Shown here: positions 22,753 through 33,050 of the stretch, in pieces | How the letters are laid out: every line of letters starts with the position of its first letter | How positions within the stretch are numbered: the first letter of the stretch is position 1 | From: Paralithodes platypus | Taxonomy: Eukaryota; Arthropoda; Malacostraca; Decapoda; Lithodidae | DNA length: 64,000 bases | NCBI GenBank assembly: GCA_032716605.1 | Contig: CM064485.1 | Coordinates: 33,767,722 to 33,831,721 of the forward strand | Reading direction: 5' to 3' | Translations under genes and position numbers: made by a program | Notes under the pieces: model-generated | Databases searched by the model: none | Told to the model about the DNA's origin: nothing | What the model saw: the letters and a program-made list of their open reading frames with translations, nothing else

Positions 22753-23210
22753 ATGTTCTTTGTTATACAGCACAACCCTATTTGCATGCCCCACCCATAT
22801 ATAATGTTCTTTGTTATACAGCACAACCCTATTTGCATGCCCCACCCATATATAATGTTCTTTGTTATACAGCACAACCCTATTTGCATGCCCCACCCAT
22901 ATATAATGTTCTTTGTTATACAGCACAACCCTATTTGCATGCCCCACCCATATATAATGTTCTTTGTTATACAGCACAACCCTATTTGCATGCCCCACCC
23001 ATATATAATGTTCTTTGTTATACAGCACAACCCTATTTGCATGCCCCACCCATATATAATGTTCTTTGTTATACAGCACAACCCTATTTGCATGCCCACC
23101 CATATATAATGTTCTTTGTTATACAGCACAACCCTATTTGCATGCCCCACCCATATATAATGTTCTTTGTTATACAGCACAACCCTATTTGCATGCCCCA
23201 CCCATATATC
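22753..23210. repeat. Minisatellite, nine units of 51 bp
   Basis: Units start at 22753, 22804, 22855, 22906, 22957, 23008, 23059 (one C shorter), 23109 and 23160. They are otherwise nearly identical, which means recent expansion or homogenisation. Because 51 is a multiple of three and several frames lack stops, both strands show long repetitive frames of 17-residue units; these are not taken as genes. Each unit holds ATTTGCAT, the octamer bound by POU factors. Confidence 0.95.
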
Positions 23211-23614
23211 TCTCTTCTCTCTCTCTCTCTCTCTCGTCCTTGTTATATATCTGATTAACTTTCTTGAACTGATGAAATATATTATTGGCAAATAATATTT
23301 CAACATAATAAATACTCCTGAGTAAGTGGCTAACTATCATGTGTGATACAATTCTTTGCAAACATTGTTCATGAAGTTCGAGCCCATGAACAGAAAGTAT
23401 GGCTATTCCCGGCGACGTCACTGGTTGAAATTAGACCGGTTAGAAAAGTTTGGGTGGCAACATGCTAAAATATTTAACCCATATGTAATATGTTTTAGCT
23501 AAAGAGCTAGATGGTTTCATCTGGCTAAAGAATGGCCTGTTGGAATCAAAGATTTACAACAGTCGCAGTTAACCTTTAGAGTCTCGTAATGCTTCCTATG
23601 CTGAATATGATTGT
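23211..23614. other. CT-run and unassigned DNA
   Basis: A CT microsatellite at 23213-23235, then AT-rich sequence with no gene seen. Confidence 0.5.
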
Positions 23615-23818
23615 TTAACCCTCTCAGCACCATGACGCCTTATTACCTTTGATTCGGGCTATAATTGGATGATTTTATGCAGTTTAAGAAGGACCAATGT
23701 TACTAAGATGATTAATTGAGATCTTATTTACCCATTTGAGTCGTATAGGTGGATAAAAGAATCGACTAATGATAACCAGAATATGATGAACATTACGTAA
23801 TGTGGGTGAAGGGGTTAA
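23615..23818. mobile_element. TTAA-flanked MITE, about 196 bp (family T196), copy 1
   Basis: TTAA at 23615-23618 and 23815-23818 bound an element with CCCTCTCAGCACC at the left and, inverted, CCCCTTCACCC at the right. It is non-coding. Related copies: 58968-59194 and 62391-62595. Confidence 0.7.
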
Positions 23819-23964
23819 TGAAGGTAAAATTAATCTGAAGAAAGGTGTCACACTTTTCAACGAGATAAGATGAAACTAAAGTAAGAGGTAACACAAATTA
23901 AAAACACTGAAAAGCTATTATATCAAAGAATACAAATACGTTATTGAGGCCAGGCAAAATTATC

Positions 23965-24300
23965 TTCAGGGGAAGATAGTTTTTTGTTCTGGACTCCCTT
24001 CTCCCTCATGCTAAGCCCCATTAGTTTGCTATCTTATGACGTTTGTTTCATTAGTTTGGCGATTTTAAGACCTTTCACCGCATTTATTAGTCAATATTCG
24101 CACATTTTGCTCCATTTAGGTGTCTATTTTTTCCTGGTGAGCATTAGCGAGCCTGTTATTGTATGAGGAATTGGCCTTCAGGGGGGTTTTGGGGGTATTG
24201 TTTTTAGCTTGTTAGAGGTCTTGGGAGGGAAATAAAAATAATAAATGGATAAATTAATAAATTAACAAATACATACAAATCTCCCCTCAAAAGAACATTT
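23965..24300. repeat. Dispersed repeat of unknown type, copy 1
   Basis: It shares CCCCATTAG, GGCGATTTTAAGAC, AGCGAGCCTGT and TTACAAATC-type landmarks in the same order with 53085-53345 and 59215-59470. I see no terminal repeats or coding capacity. Confidence 0.65.
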
Positions 24301-24874
24301 GTTGATGTGGTAGGAAAGCCAGAGTCAGGATAAGCTGTTGAAAGCCGAGAGTAATGAGGGTCCGGGAGACTTTGAAGAATAACACTGTAATGATAAACTT
24401 ACCATTATATAATGACGCGCTCATGCATTCATACTTACACTCATACTCATACAATACATACACGCTCACACTTACACAATCGTATACTCACACATTCGTG
24501 CAAACACACGCCATGCCTTATTACTCTACGTGCTAAGGAAGAATTTATATTATTTTACTATTTACCCCTTGGGGATCATGACATATTTCATTCTGGCTAT
24601 TATTAGGAGATTCTATTCAGATTCGCAAGGGCGGCATATAGAGGGCAAATGGTTAATGGAGAAAGTCTTTATCTTTTTAATCCTCACACATCCTTTCTAA
24701 GCTGCATAACATATTTTAATGGTAGCCAGAATGAACTGGTAAAACGCGTCATGATCCCGAAACAGGAACTCGGCCTGCTCGCATAACTATCCTTTTTGTT
24801 CACATACTTACGACATTATTAGTTGAGCCAATAATAATAAAACCACGCTCTACAAACGAAAGCTACCTGAAAGC
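24301..24874. other. Unassigned DNA with CA/TCATAC-rich words
   Basis: A loose ACACTCATAC-type low-complexity patch at 24420-24510. Nothing else supported. Confidence 0.4.
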
Positions 24875-24927
24875 TCAGCTGAAATGAAACAGACGATAGG
24901 TACTATCGTCTGTTTCATTTCAGCTGA
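24875..24927. repeat. Perfect hairpin, 25-bp arms, 3-base loop
   Basis: Arm 24875-24899 is the exact reverse complement of 24903-24927 around the loop GTA. The arms begin TCAGCTGAAATG. It is not next to a rho-type or poly-T terminator context. Confidence 0.95.
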
Positions 24928-25144
24928 CGGTAAACTGAATCCCTTAGCAACTGGTTATTCAATGCCTAATGGAAAATATGAAACTACTATGTCTCTGTAT
25001 CATCGTAATACCAAGTTTTCAAAGTTAGCAACAAAAAATCGCTACAAAATGTTGATAACAACCAAACCAAGTAATCAAGATATGGTCATGCCAATTTACC
25101 ATGTAGGCTGTGACAATACAAACATTCCATTGATTAACTAACTG
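24884..25144 (+). CDS. Unrecognised 85-codon frame starting in the hairpin
   Basis: A frame from an ATG inside the hairpin loop-side arm to a TAA. The product would be 85 residues, mildly basic, with no signal peptide, membrane segment or motif I know. It ends 24 bases before the T480 MITE copy 2. Length and composition are compatible with chance in this DNA. It is listed only because it is non-repetitive and unexplained by a known element. Confidence 0.12.
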
Positions 25145-25167
25145 AGCCGTGTGGTTCGGTTGAGGGA

Positions 25168-25655
25168 TTAACACCTTACGAGCGGCCTATGCGGTTTATT
25201 TATGTGTACCGCACAGCGGGGTGTTTTTAGCCAAAATAGGGCTGTTTACGTGATCATTTTCATGCCTAAATAAGACCCAGAACGTAAAACAAGTACCTAT
25301 CCCTGAAAGGGCATAAACAGAGCTTTCGAATGACACCATAACGATCCTTGTATGATGGATAGTTTTCTTGCAATAACCGTGCAACGCGAGTGCAAAAAGC
25401 AGGTAATTCGGTACTTTCAGTACATAATTGAGTATGTAGCGAGTGAGAGAGGGAGGAGGGAGCTGAGATTTGTGTCAGTAGGTTCGCCGCGGTGGTCTGG
25501 AGCAGTCATACGCTCGCTAGTCTCCTGCCACCACTTGTCTCTCTCTCTCAGCCACATTACGTGCTGAAATTGCCACTCGAGTTATGTCGAGCGCCGCCAC
25601 ATAGTCCAGCTTTATTTAACTCGACTTATGTTGCTCGCCGCTAAATAAGGGTTAA
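25168..25655. mobile_element. TTAA-flanked MITE, family T480, copy 2
   Basis: Element 25172-25651 (480 bp) is bounded by TTAA at 25168-25171 and 25652-25655. It has the same length as copy 1 and only a few differences by eye, so the two transposed recently. Confidence 0.88.
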
Positions 25656-26446
25656 GGGGAGCATATATATATATATATATATATATTGTCACGGCCAAGT
25701 AGGTAACGTTAACCCAAGAGAATACCAATTAACCTACCTGCAACTCGCTATCTGCTGTAGAGTGGTAAAAGCACAGCTGTTGGACGCTAAAACCCTCATA
25801 TGAATGTTATTACTTAAATATGTGCTACAGACTGTATACTACTGGGACTATATCAAACACAAGTTCAAAGTTATAGAATAAATCTTATTAATTTAGGATT
25901 CTTAAAGGAATCAAATTATTGTGTCTAAATACATTAATCTCTGAAGGAGTTACACATTAAAATGAGTGATTTATAGTACTGCAATATTTTAAGTGTTTCA
26001 GAAGCAACATGCATTTAATGGAGTATTCCTTTCAAATAATAAATGTCACACATAATGTTGAAATGTGTGTAGCACACAATCAAAACTCATGGTCAATGTA
26101 CTCTCACACCATAGGGATTCCTTTCCTCTTTATGTTACCAAAGTATAATAAATAGTTCATAATAATGTTGTGCCCACAAGTCCTCAGTAAATTTCATGTG
26201 TACCATGCTAACTAGGTCTATATGTAAACTTATATCATCACACAATTATAACAATATCAATAATGATAATAATATTTGACCACACTTGCTTAATGAACAT
26301 AACATACAAAAGTCATAAGAAACAATGAGTATACATGTTATGAAACATATGATATATCTCTTATCAACATAATAAAACTCAAGGCTGATTGAATGACATA
26401 GAAAAAACTAAAGATATCATATATCATATATTTTCATACTGACCCC
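25656..26446. other. AT-rich unassigned DNA
   Basis: It begins with a TA microsatellite (about 25664-25686) followed by TGTCACGGCC, which could be the start of an LTR, but I cannot find a matching partner in the window. No gene seen. Confidence 0.35.
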
Positions 26447-26932
26447 TTAACACCTTAAGAGCGGCCTAGGCGGTAATTTCTATGTACCTCCCAGCGTTTT
26501 TTTTTTACCATAAATGGGGTTGTTTCCGTGCTCTTCTTCATGCATAAACAAGACCCAGAGCGTAATACAAGTATGTATCCCTGAAAGGGCATAAATTGAG
26601 CTTTCCAATGACACCCGAACCATCCTTGTACGATCACTGATTGTCTTGCAACGATCGTGCAACCGAAGGGCAAAATCGCTAAAATACGGTAATTTTCATA
26701 CATTATTACGTGTGAAACGAGTGAGAGAGGGTGGAGGAGGGTGCAGTACATCTCAGTAGCTCCACGGCCACCGTGGCGAGCGGTCAGGAGGTAATCTATG
26801 CTCCTCCCACCGCTCCGCTCTCTCTCAGAGCACATTACGTGCTCAAAATTGCATTCGACAATAGCCGGGCCCCGCATATGGGCACCATTTCTTTCACTCG
26901 ACAATAGCCGGGCGCCGCCAGTTAAGGGTTAA
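26447..26932. mobile_element. TTAA-flanked MITE, family T480, divergent copy 3
   Basis: Element 26451-26928 (478 bp) is bounded by TTAA at 26447-26450 and 26929-26932. The left end CACCTTAAGAGCGGC is shared with copies 1 and 2. Internal similarity is much lower than between those two, so this is an older subfamily member. A T-run and a small duplicated ACAATAGCCGGG segment lie inside. Confidence 0.8.
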
Positions 26933-27662
26933 TTATATACCTGTCTTATCTCTGTGTATCCATTCCGACATGCAGAATTAGAGATATATCACCACACTAA
27001 GGTAAAACAATCAATAGAGGTGTCCCAACATCTTAGTATGTAAAACCAGGGCAGAGAGAGAGAGAGCAACATCCTCTCCGTATGAAGACCGACAGCTACT
27101 GCCTGAAAGGCTGAAATTTCCCTGAACCTGGCTTTCATAATTATACCCAAGCGGTGTCCGGCAACTCAGGCAACCAGAATCTTAACAACTTGCCATTATT
27201 TACCAACTTAGAAATGATCTAGGATAAAAATTAACTCAGGATTAACAATATGGTAACCTATTTCATCCATATAAATGGTCATTAGTTAAGTATCAAATCC
27301 TATTAATTCATACAAAGCCAAAAATTACATTCAAATTTGAATCTTGCCAGATGAAACTCAAGCGACAAACTGGCAACCCTGCAATCAGCTGGAGGCATTC
27401 CTTAGTAAGACACACACCATATAATCTACAATAACTTGATCATATGGTCAATTTATACATAAGCTATCTCTAGACACTACAATGAATCTTTCTTAGCACA
27501 TACTGATATACATCAGAACTCAATATAAGATCAACTTAAATATATACAGTATGACTAAGGAATACATCTCAGATTGGAAGTTTAACATCTACATGATATC
27601 AGTGCAATATAATAAGTCATTAGCTTTAATAACAATACTATGATAATAGTCCAGTGATTCTG

Positions 27663-27665
<3 letters not shown>
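26933..27665. other. AT-rich unassigned DNA
   Basis: A short GA tract at 27055-27067. Nothing coding. It may continue the anonymous repeat interrupted by the MITE at 26447. Confidence 0.35.

Positions 27666-27717
<52 letters not shown>
27666..27717. repeat. TA microsatellite
   Basis: An uninterrupted (TA)n of about 50 bases directly before the left LTR of GYP-H. Confidence 0.95.
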
Positions 27718-27719
<2 letters not shown>

Positions 27720-28706
27720 GATGACGGGTCTCCGGCTAACAAAAGCCAAAACCAGTCAAGCACCTGCTCCCGTCTACAGATAATAATCAAATCATTCAAT
27801 GCCGCATTGCTAACATTAAAAATAAATCACGTGCTATCAGACTCCCCCACCCCCAGACTCAGCTTGAACAATATCCCCATGACTAACACGATAGAAACCC
27901 CCCCCTCACCCTCTACCAAGAACAACCCAAATCTGAGCCAGACTTAAACTATAGCGAAGAACTATATAAGCAAACTCGCCACCAGCCCCCTCAATATCTT
28001 CACTTCCAGCCTGATCATCACGAGCGCAATAACGTCAGCCAAGCGAGCAAACAAACCAAATTTTTCTATTCCCCTTCCCTCCAAGTCACCTCCGTACAAC
28101 CTACAATTTACCTGCCTATACCCCAATCAGAAATTCTTTTTTCATCACCCCAACGAAACATTTCCAAGCCCAAATCAAATAACAACAGGCGGAGAATGTC
28201 CACAGAGAAATCCTTTGCATAATTTTAGTGCGACTCCTAACCTCAGGATAAATCAGAAACCCCATAACACCATGCCCCTATTATCCCGAGAAATCAGCTC
28301 CCTAACCCCAGCCGAAAAAGGAATAGGACTTACTCATGCCCCTTTCCCACTGGTGAGATAAGTCACGATTTTCGTCGCCCATGACTTAGTTTTGTCAAAT
28401 TCGCAAGTATACGTGCGACGTTCACGATTTTGACCGTTACAAACAGATGACAAATTATACTCAGCGAAGATGTCGCTGATGTCGGCGACGCAATCGCCGA
28501 CCTTCTGCGACGTTATCGGCGAAGTGAGCGATGTTTCGTCGATGACCTCTGCGAGGCATGTCACATTTTCAAAAATATCTTACGAAATCATGCGAGGATG
28601 AAAGAAAACTCGCCTATGTTCTGCGACGTCTTCGGCGATTCAAGCGATGGTTCGGCGTATTGAAACCTGGATGGAGGTAAACGTCTTAAAACCCCCAGAG
28701 TGCCAG

Positions 28707-28768
28707 GTCCGTATATATACGGACTAGGGTCTTGTCATGCCCAGTGCCAGGTCCGTATATATACGGAC
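28707..28768. repeat. Two copies of an 18-bp perfect palindrome
   Basis: GTCCGTATATATACGGAC at 28707-28724 and 28751-28768, each preceded by AGTGCCAG. Spacing 44 bp. Confidence 0.95.
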
Positions 28769-28787
28769 TCGCCGAAAAAAAATCGTA

Positions 28788-29165
28788 GCAGCGAAATGAC
28801 TGCACCTATGGCTTTCATATTTCTACCACATGTACCTTACCCTTCTCGCTTCTTGCCACCACCAACAGAACCCCCTCCCCCCACCCACTCGCTGACTATC
28901 GGTCGCCTCACAAAGAAAAAAAAGGAAAATATGTGGCGGCGAAATGACTGAACCAATCGGTTCCATATTTGTGTGACAAGTTCCCTACCCTTCTGTCGTC
29001 CCCCCACCACACCCCCACCTCCCTCCCACCACCCACTTCCAGCGTATCCGTACGAAGAAAAGGAAAAAAATAAAATCCGTGGTGGCGAAACTAGCTCACC
29101 AATCAGCTTCATATTTGTAACACGAGTCAATTACCCTTCTACCTTCCCCCCACCATCCCCCAAAT
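28788..29165. repeat. Three degenerate tandem units of about 145 bp
   Basis: Each unit runs GGCGAAA[TC]-N-TTCATATTT-N-TACCCTTCT-N-pyrimidine-rich block, at about 28788, 28933 and 29083. C- and A-rich blocks make open frames on both strands that I do not accept as genes. Confidence 0.8.
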
Positions 29166-29364
29166 ATGAAAACTAATGGGGTTAACCATGAGGAAGAAAG
29201 GGGACCAAAAAACGACCCAAAAACAAAAATATATATATGTTGGCTCGCTACCGCTCACCAGGAAAATATTGAAACCTGGATGGGGGTAAACGTCTTAAAA
29301 CAGTAGGCTGAACGGGGCCGAACGGATTATAGGCAAAGAGAGAGGGAGAGAAAAAAAAAAAAAA

Positions 29365-29472
29365 AACGAGGCGGGAGAGAAAGAGAAAACAGCGAGGTGG
29401 GCTCAATTAGGCTAAGCCGTAACGTAAACATTGAGCCCACCTCGCTGTTTTCTCTTTCTCTCCCTCCTCGTT
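29365..29472. repeat. Hairpin, 43-bp arms
   Basis: Arm 29365-29407 is inverted at 29430-29472 with one or two mismatches. The loop is 22 bases. The arms are GA- and CT-rich (AGAGAAAGAGAAAAC). Confidence 0.85.
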
Positions 29473-31301
29473 TTTTTTGTCTTTCTCTCCCACCTCGCCG
29501 AATGTGCTCTTTGGCATCGTCGATGTTCTCGGAACATCTGAGAGCATCGGCGAGCAGAGCATTGGTGAGCATCCATGCAGCGTTGCAAATTTTGTTTTAT
29601 GCGAAACCCTCCGCAATGTCTCGCCAATGTCGCAGATGATCGCAGATACCCTCGCAAATCCCTTCGGCGATGCTCGACGATGCTTGCGAGGGTAACCAAT
29701 CCTCGTGAGTCCTCGTCCAAAATTTTGAACTGTGCGAACATTTGCGAAGGCCCTTGCGAGGCCTTGAGAGGCCTTGAGAGTCAAACGATTGTTCATGAGA
29801 GGTGTTGAGACATGTCACGAATGTGCCAATTTATTGGTGTCGGCGACGAAAATCGTGACTTGTCTCACCAGTGGGAAAGGGGCATTAGGAAGGACATGCT
29901 TAGCGAGTAAATTCAGTTCGGATCGAGACTTCCGTAGGGCTTAGCCATATATCCCCTTGAAAAGTTATAAACCAGTGCAAACCAGTGTATACCAGTGTAG
30001 CTAGTGACCCCAAAGAAAGAAAGCAAGAGAGAGAGAGAGAGCATCGCCTACCAGTTGTGTGTGAAGTCGCAGAGCCCCTAGTGCAAAAAGGAAGGACAAC
30101 CGACGCTGTTACCTCGTGCTCGCCAGATTCTCTACCAGGCTTCTATCTTTCTTCTCAAACCTGTAAGTGATCTTTGTTTTGTTAAGTGTAACGTTGATTG
30201 AAACAAGAGTTAACAAGATATTTTGAGATTCACACTAAGGTAATAAGAAAGATTTTCCATTCTTTCCTTCTCCTAGTATTCGTTGCTCGATTTCTAGAGA
30301 ACATAAACACTTCTATCAGTGGGATAAATATATATATAATTCTTCGGATATAGGCTCCTGTATTCTTATGAAGGGTAATACATATATTTGTTCGGGAAAT
30401 TATACACACATCTTTTACACGTAAAACTAGTGAACACTTATTCAGATCTTGTTTGTATGTAACATCATCATTTGGGTACGTAATTCATTGATAAGTTGTT
30501 CATAGAGTGTTTTACTATTCAGTCTCTTAATTTGACTATTGTTATTATCACGCTTCTTGACCTATAATTCATGTTGTGTGTTATTTGAGTTATTTCCAAC
30601 TCTTTACCTTCACGTCGTATTAACTTTTCACCTGGCGAGGATATTCGGTCATGCATACATGACTAATATATTTATTTAACCTATTTGTGAATTTATATTC
30701 ATCATTATTACTCTTTAAGTTATTTGAGTTTAATCTCCTGTCGATATTGAATTAATGTAAAAGTTATTCATAAATCAAACAGTATCCTAATTTCCATAAA
30801 CTCAGTGCTGTGTGTATGTTATCGCAGTAACTATTATTTACCCTCAGTGGGAAGCTACCTTGCGTTTGCCATTTTCTATCAGGATACTTTTTATTGTTTT
30901 AAGACCAACATCTCTGTGTATACTTACTTGTGGTTATTGTAGTAACATTGTATTTATGCATATGTACTATTTATAATCTGACTATGTGTATTCCTAGAAC
31001 TCCATTATTCTAGGATCACTTATATTCATCATTCTATATATGCTTGATCGCAAAGCTCATCCCCATATATGAGACTCAATCTAATTATAAGTTTATCTAA
31101 TCTATGATTGTACCCTACCTGTTAAAGAATAAAACTTGTGAACCTTGATTGTGTATTCTGTGTCCATTGATTATAGTTGTTGTGTAACTTATAATATTGA
31201 AGTTCGTTGTGTACCAGTGAGATAGTTGTAATTCCGGTTCTTTCCTAAGATGGAAAACAGAATTACCATAAAGCACGTCAAACTAAACCGTCACATAACA
31301 C

Positions 31302-31315
31302 TGGCGGCAGCAATG
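31302..31315 (+). promoter_or_regulatory. Possible primer-binding site of GYP-H
   Basis: TGGCGGCAGCAATG follows the LTR end closely and has the TGG start expected of a sequence complementary to a tRNA 3' end. The tRNA was not identified. Confidence 0.4.
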
Positions 31316-31380
31316 TCTCAATTCGGCATAGCAACTTCGATTTATAAATTCACCCAATATATCCAATAGCACAAATCACC

Positions 31381-32216
31381 ATGGCAGGTAAATCGCTCGA
31401 AATTATTCCTTTCAAGAAAGAAGATCACGACATTGCTACTTATCTTAAAGTCGTTAAGCCAGTCCTTGATATTGTGTTTAAGGACGATGATACCTCCAAA
31501 ATCAACACACAGTTGTGATGAAGTTGGGCCGGCATATGTCCCTCGTTTCCGGTTATGTGCGTGATACCCCACATTTGACCTGGGCTCAATTTGAAAGGTA
31601 TACCAAGGGAAATATCAACCCTTCTCTCGGTAAAATAATTGCTAGTCAACAATTTCACAGTTCAAGTTTTCAGGTAATCTCGACCACACCATCAGCCAAT
31701 TAAATCAAATGGTGGTCACTGCATTCCCCGACGACACAGCCATCAACAGAAAAGAGAGTGTGTTTAATGCCTCACCGAGCCCAAGGGTTATGACGAGGAC
31801 TTACCTATTATCCGGCGTATCTTGGCTTTACAAAAGAGGCAAGAAAATTACAAGATCGCCGCAATTAGCTGTGCCACCACCCAACCTCAAACTTCTTCAG
31901 CGCCTTCTTCAAACACGTCATATCTCCGTCCAGCAAAAAAATGGTGGATTGGGCAAGAATCCGACCCTCAGATTGGAAACCTTGCAACCGCAAATGCCCT
32001 CTTTTGTCTATGAAAAACTCATTCAGTGAATTGGTGAAACGTCACCCCAAACTACCTCAATTCTGGGGCCAGATCCTATGGATTAAACCTCGACGTGTGG
32101 CCACCATCAATGAAGATGGGACCGCAGGGATAGATGAAGCCTATGAGGAAGGACTACCCGAAGAAGTAGTGGAAATAGAGAACACTGCAGAACTTCAAGA
32201 TAACCTGGATTTTTAA
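31381..32216 (+). pseudogene. GYP-H gag, frameshifted
   Basis: The ATG at 31381 opens MAGKSLEIIPFKKEDHD and runs 44 codons to a stop at 31516. The next part (GRHMSLVSGYVRDTPHLTWA) continues in another frame to 31703. Further parts lie at 31709-32029 and 31941-32216, ending in an acidic tail (EEGLPEEVVEIENTAEL). Position right after the LTR and primer site makes this the structural gene. I see no clear CX2CX4HX4C knuckle, and the capsid family is not recognisable by eye. At least three frameshifts. Confidence 0.6.
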
Positions 32217-32450
32217 TACCCCCCCCCCCCCTCCCCACCCACCGGTCGTCAAACTGGCGGGGGCTCGTGATGGAACAATCTCAGATAAATCCCCCATATA
32301 TAAACTCTTCGCTCAAACTTTTGCTAGAAACTCCACCTTGGATGATTCCGGTGCTATTCCTCCCTCTCCACCCTCCTCTCTCTTACTTATGTCTAATATC
32401 CTTATCTCTTCTAAAGATGTACTTTTACCCTCTCTGGGCTTAACCCGGGA
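32217..32450 (+). pseudogene. GYP-H gag-pol junction remnant
   Basis: After a C-run (32219-32232) one frame reads GARDGTISDKSPIYKLFAQT and on to LISSKDVLLPSLGL, where it breaks at the start of foreign DNA. It probably leads into the protease that resumes near 35330. No catalytic motif is preserved in this piece. Confidence 0.4.
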
Positions 32451-33050
32451 ACTGCCGGGAGACTCTTAAGAATTCCCCCGGCGGACTGCGGGGAGACTCT
32501 TAAGAGTCAGAGAAAAAAAAAATCAACTTTTGACATCAACATTTTTTTTTTTTTTTTATTGTTTTTTTTTTTTGGGCCCCTGGGCCATGCAAAATCTCAG
32601 TCCTCTACCTCCCCTCCTTCCCCACTTTCCTCCTCTCCTTCAGTTATCACCTATTTTCCCTGTTTTCCCTTATTCTGAGGTATATTTTCGTGCTAACATT
32701 AGAAATCCGGTTGCAGGGTGTGGTCATCACTGATAGCAAGCGAATGCAAGAGAGAGAGAGAGAGTATCGATCGACTGTGTCTCAGTGGCCTTGGGGGAAA
32801 TTGGCGGGAAAGCAGCTTGCCTCACCCATACATTATACAACTCGCGGGCTATATCTCCGATTTTGACCATCCAAACGCTGTTTTCACTCGTTTTATTGTT
32901 GTTTCAGGTTAATACCTTTATAATCAACCCATAATAGGCGCATATGGATAACTATTAATGCTATTAATGGTATAATGAATATTTTAGTGACGGAAACACC
33001 TCAAATACATGCGCACAGGGAGAGGTGTCTAATTACCCCCATGCGCACTT
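32451..33050. other. Foreign DNA between GYP-H and JOC-C1
   Basis: Begins TTAACCCGGGAACTGCCGGG (TTAA-type end?), with a repeated GGGAGACTCTTAAGA block at 32458-32471 and 32493-32506 and T-runs at 32541-32573. I cannot find the other end of a TTAA element. A GA tract lies at 32750-32765. No gene. Confidence 0.35.

Larger units (their letters stand above)
28659..29301. repeat. Direct repeats of about 34 bp bounding a segment
   Basis: ATTGAAACCTGGATGG..GTAAACGTC is present at 28659-28692 and at 29268-29301 with one difference. The enclosed 575 bases hold the palindromes and three tandem units, so the segment may be a separate insertion or a duplicated block inside the TIR transposon. Confidence 0.7.
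28337..29884. mobile_element. TIR DNA transposon inside the GYP-H LTR, non-autonomous
   Basis: Ends TGCCCCTTTCCCACTGGTGA are inverted copies of each other over about 43 bases, with one mismatch by eye (GATAAG versus GACAAG). The TIR style resembles PIF/Harbinger elements, but I cannot read a convincing target duplication. The body (1.5 kb) has no transposase. It is a patchwork of CGACG/TCGCCG words, tandem units, palindromes and a hairpin. Confidence 0.75.
27722..31300 (+). mobile_element. Left LTR of gypsy element GYP-H, interrupted
   Basis: Its start TGACGGGTCTCCGGCTAACA matches TGACAGGGTCCGGCCAACA at 52801. Its last 240 bases (from AAGCTCATCC at 31052) match 52818-53038. Removing the TIR transposon at 28337-29884 leaves an LTR of about 2 kb. 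The right edge near 31300 is inferred from the following tRNA-primer-like TGGCGGCAGC. A TATA-like TTATAAACC stands at about 29966. The element's outer 5' flank is a TA tract, so no target duplication can be read. Confidence 0.65.

Noticed and set aside
22753..23210. CRISPR-like array
   Set aside because: Units are contiguous with no variable spacers, and the DNA is eukaryotic.
22635..23306. Long repetitive frames on both strands (17-residue units)
   Set aside because: They follow from a 51-bp tandem unit without stops in several registers. Both strands are equally open, so there is no coding signal.
25687..27665. Solo LTR starting TGTCACGGCC
   Set aside because: Only one plausible edge is visible; no partner, no matching end and no target duplication could be read.
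28837..29130. Gly/Pro-rich frames in the TIR transposon
   Set aside because: They coincide with C-rich blocks of the 145-bp tandem units and are open on both strands.
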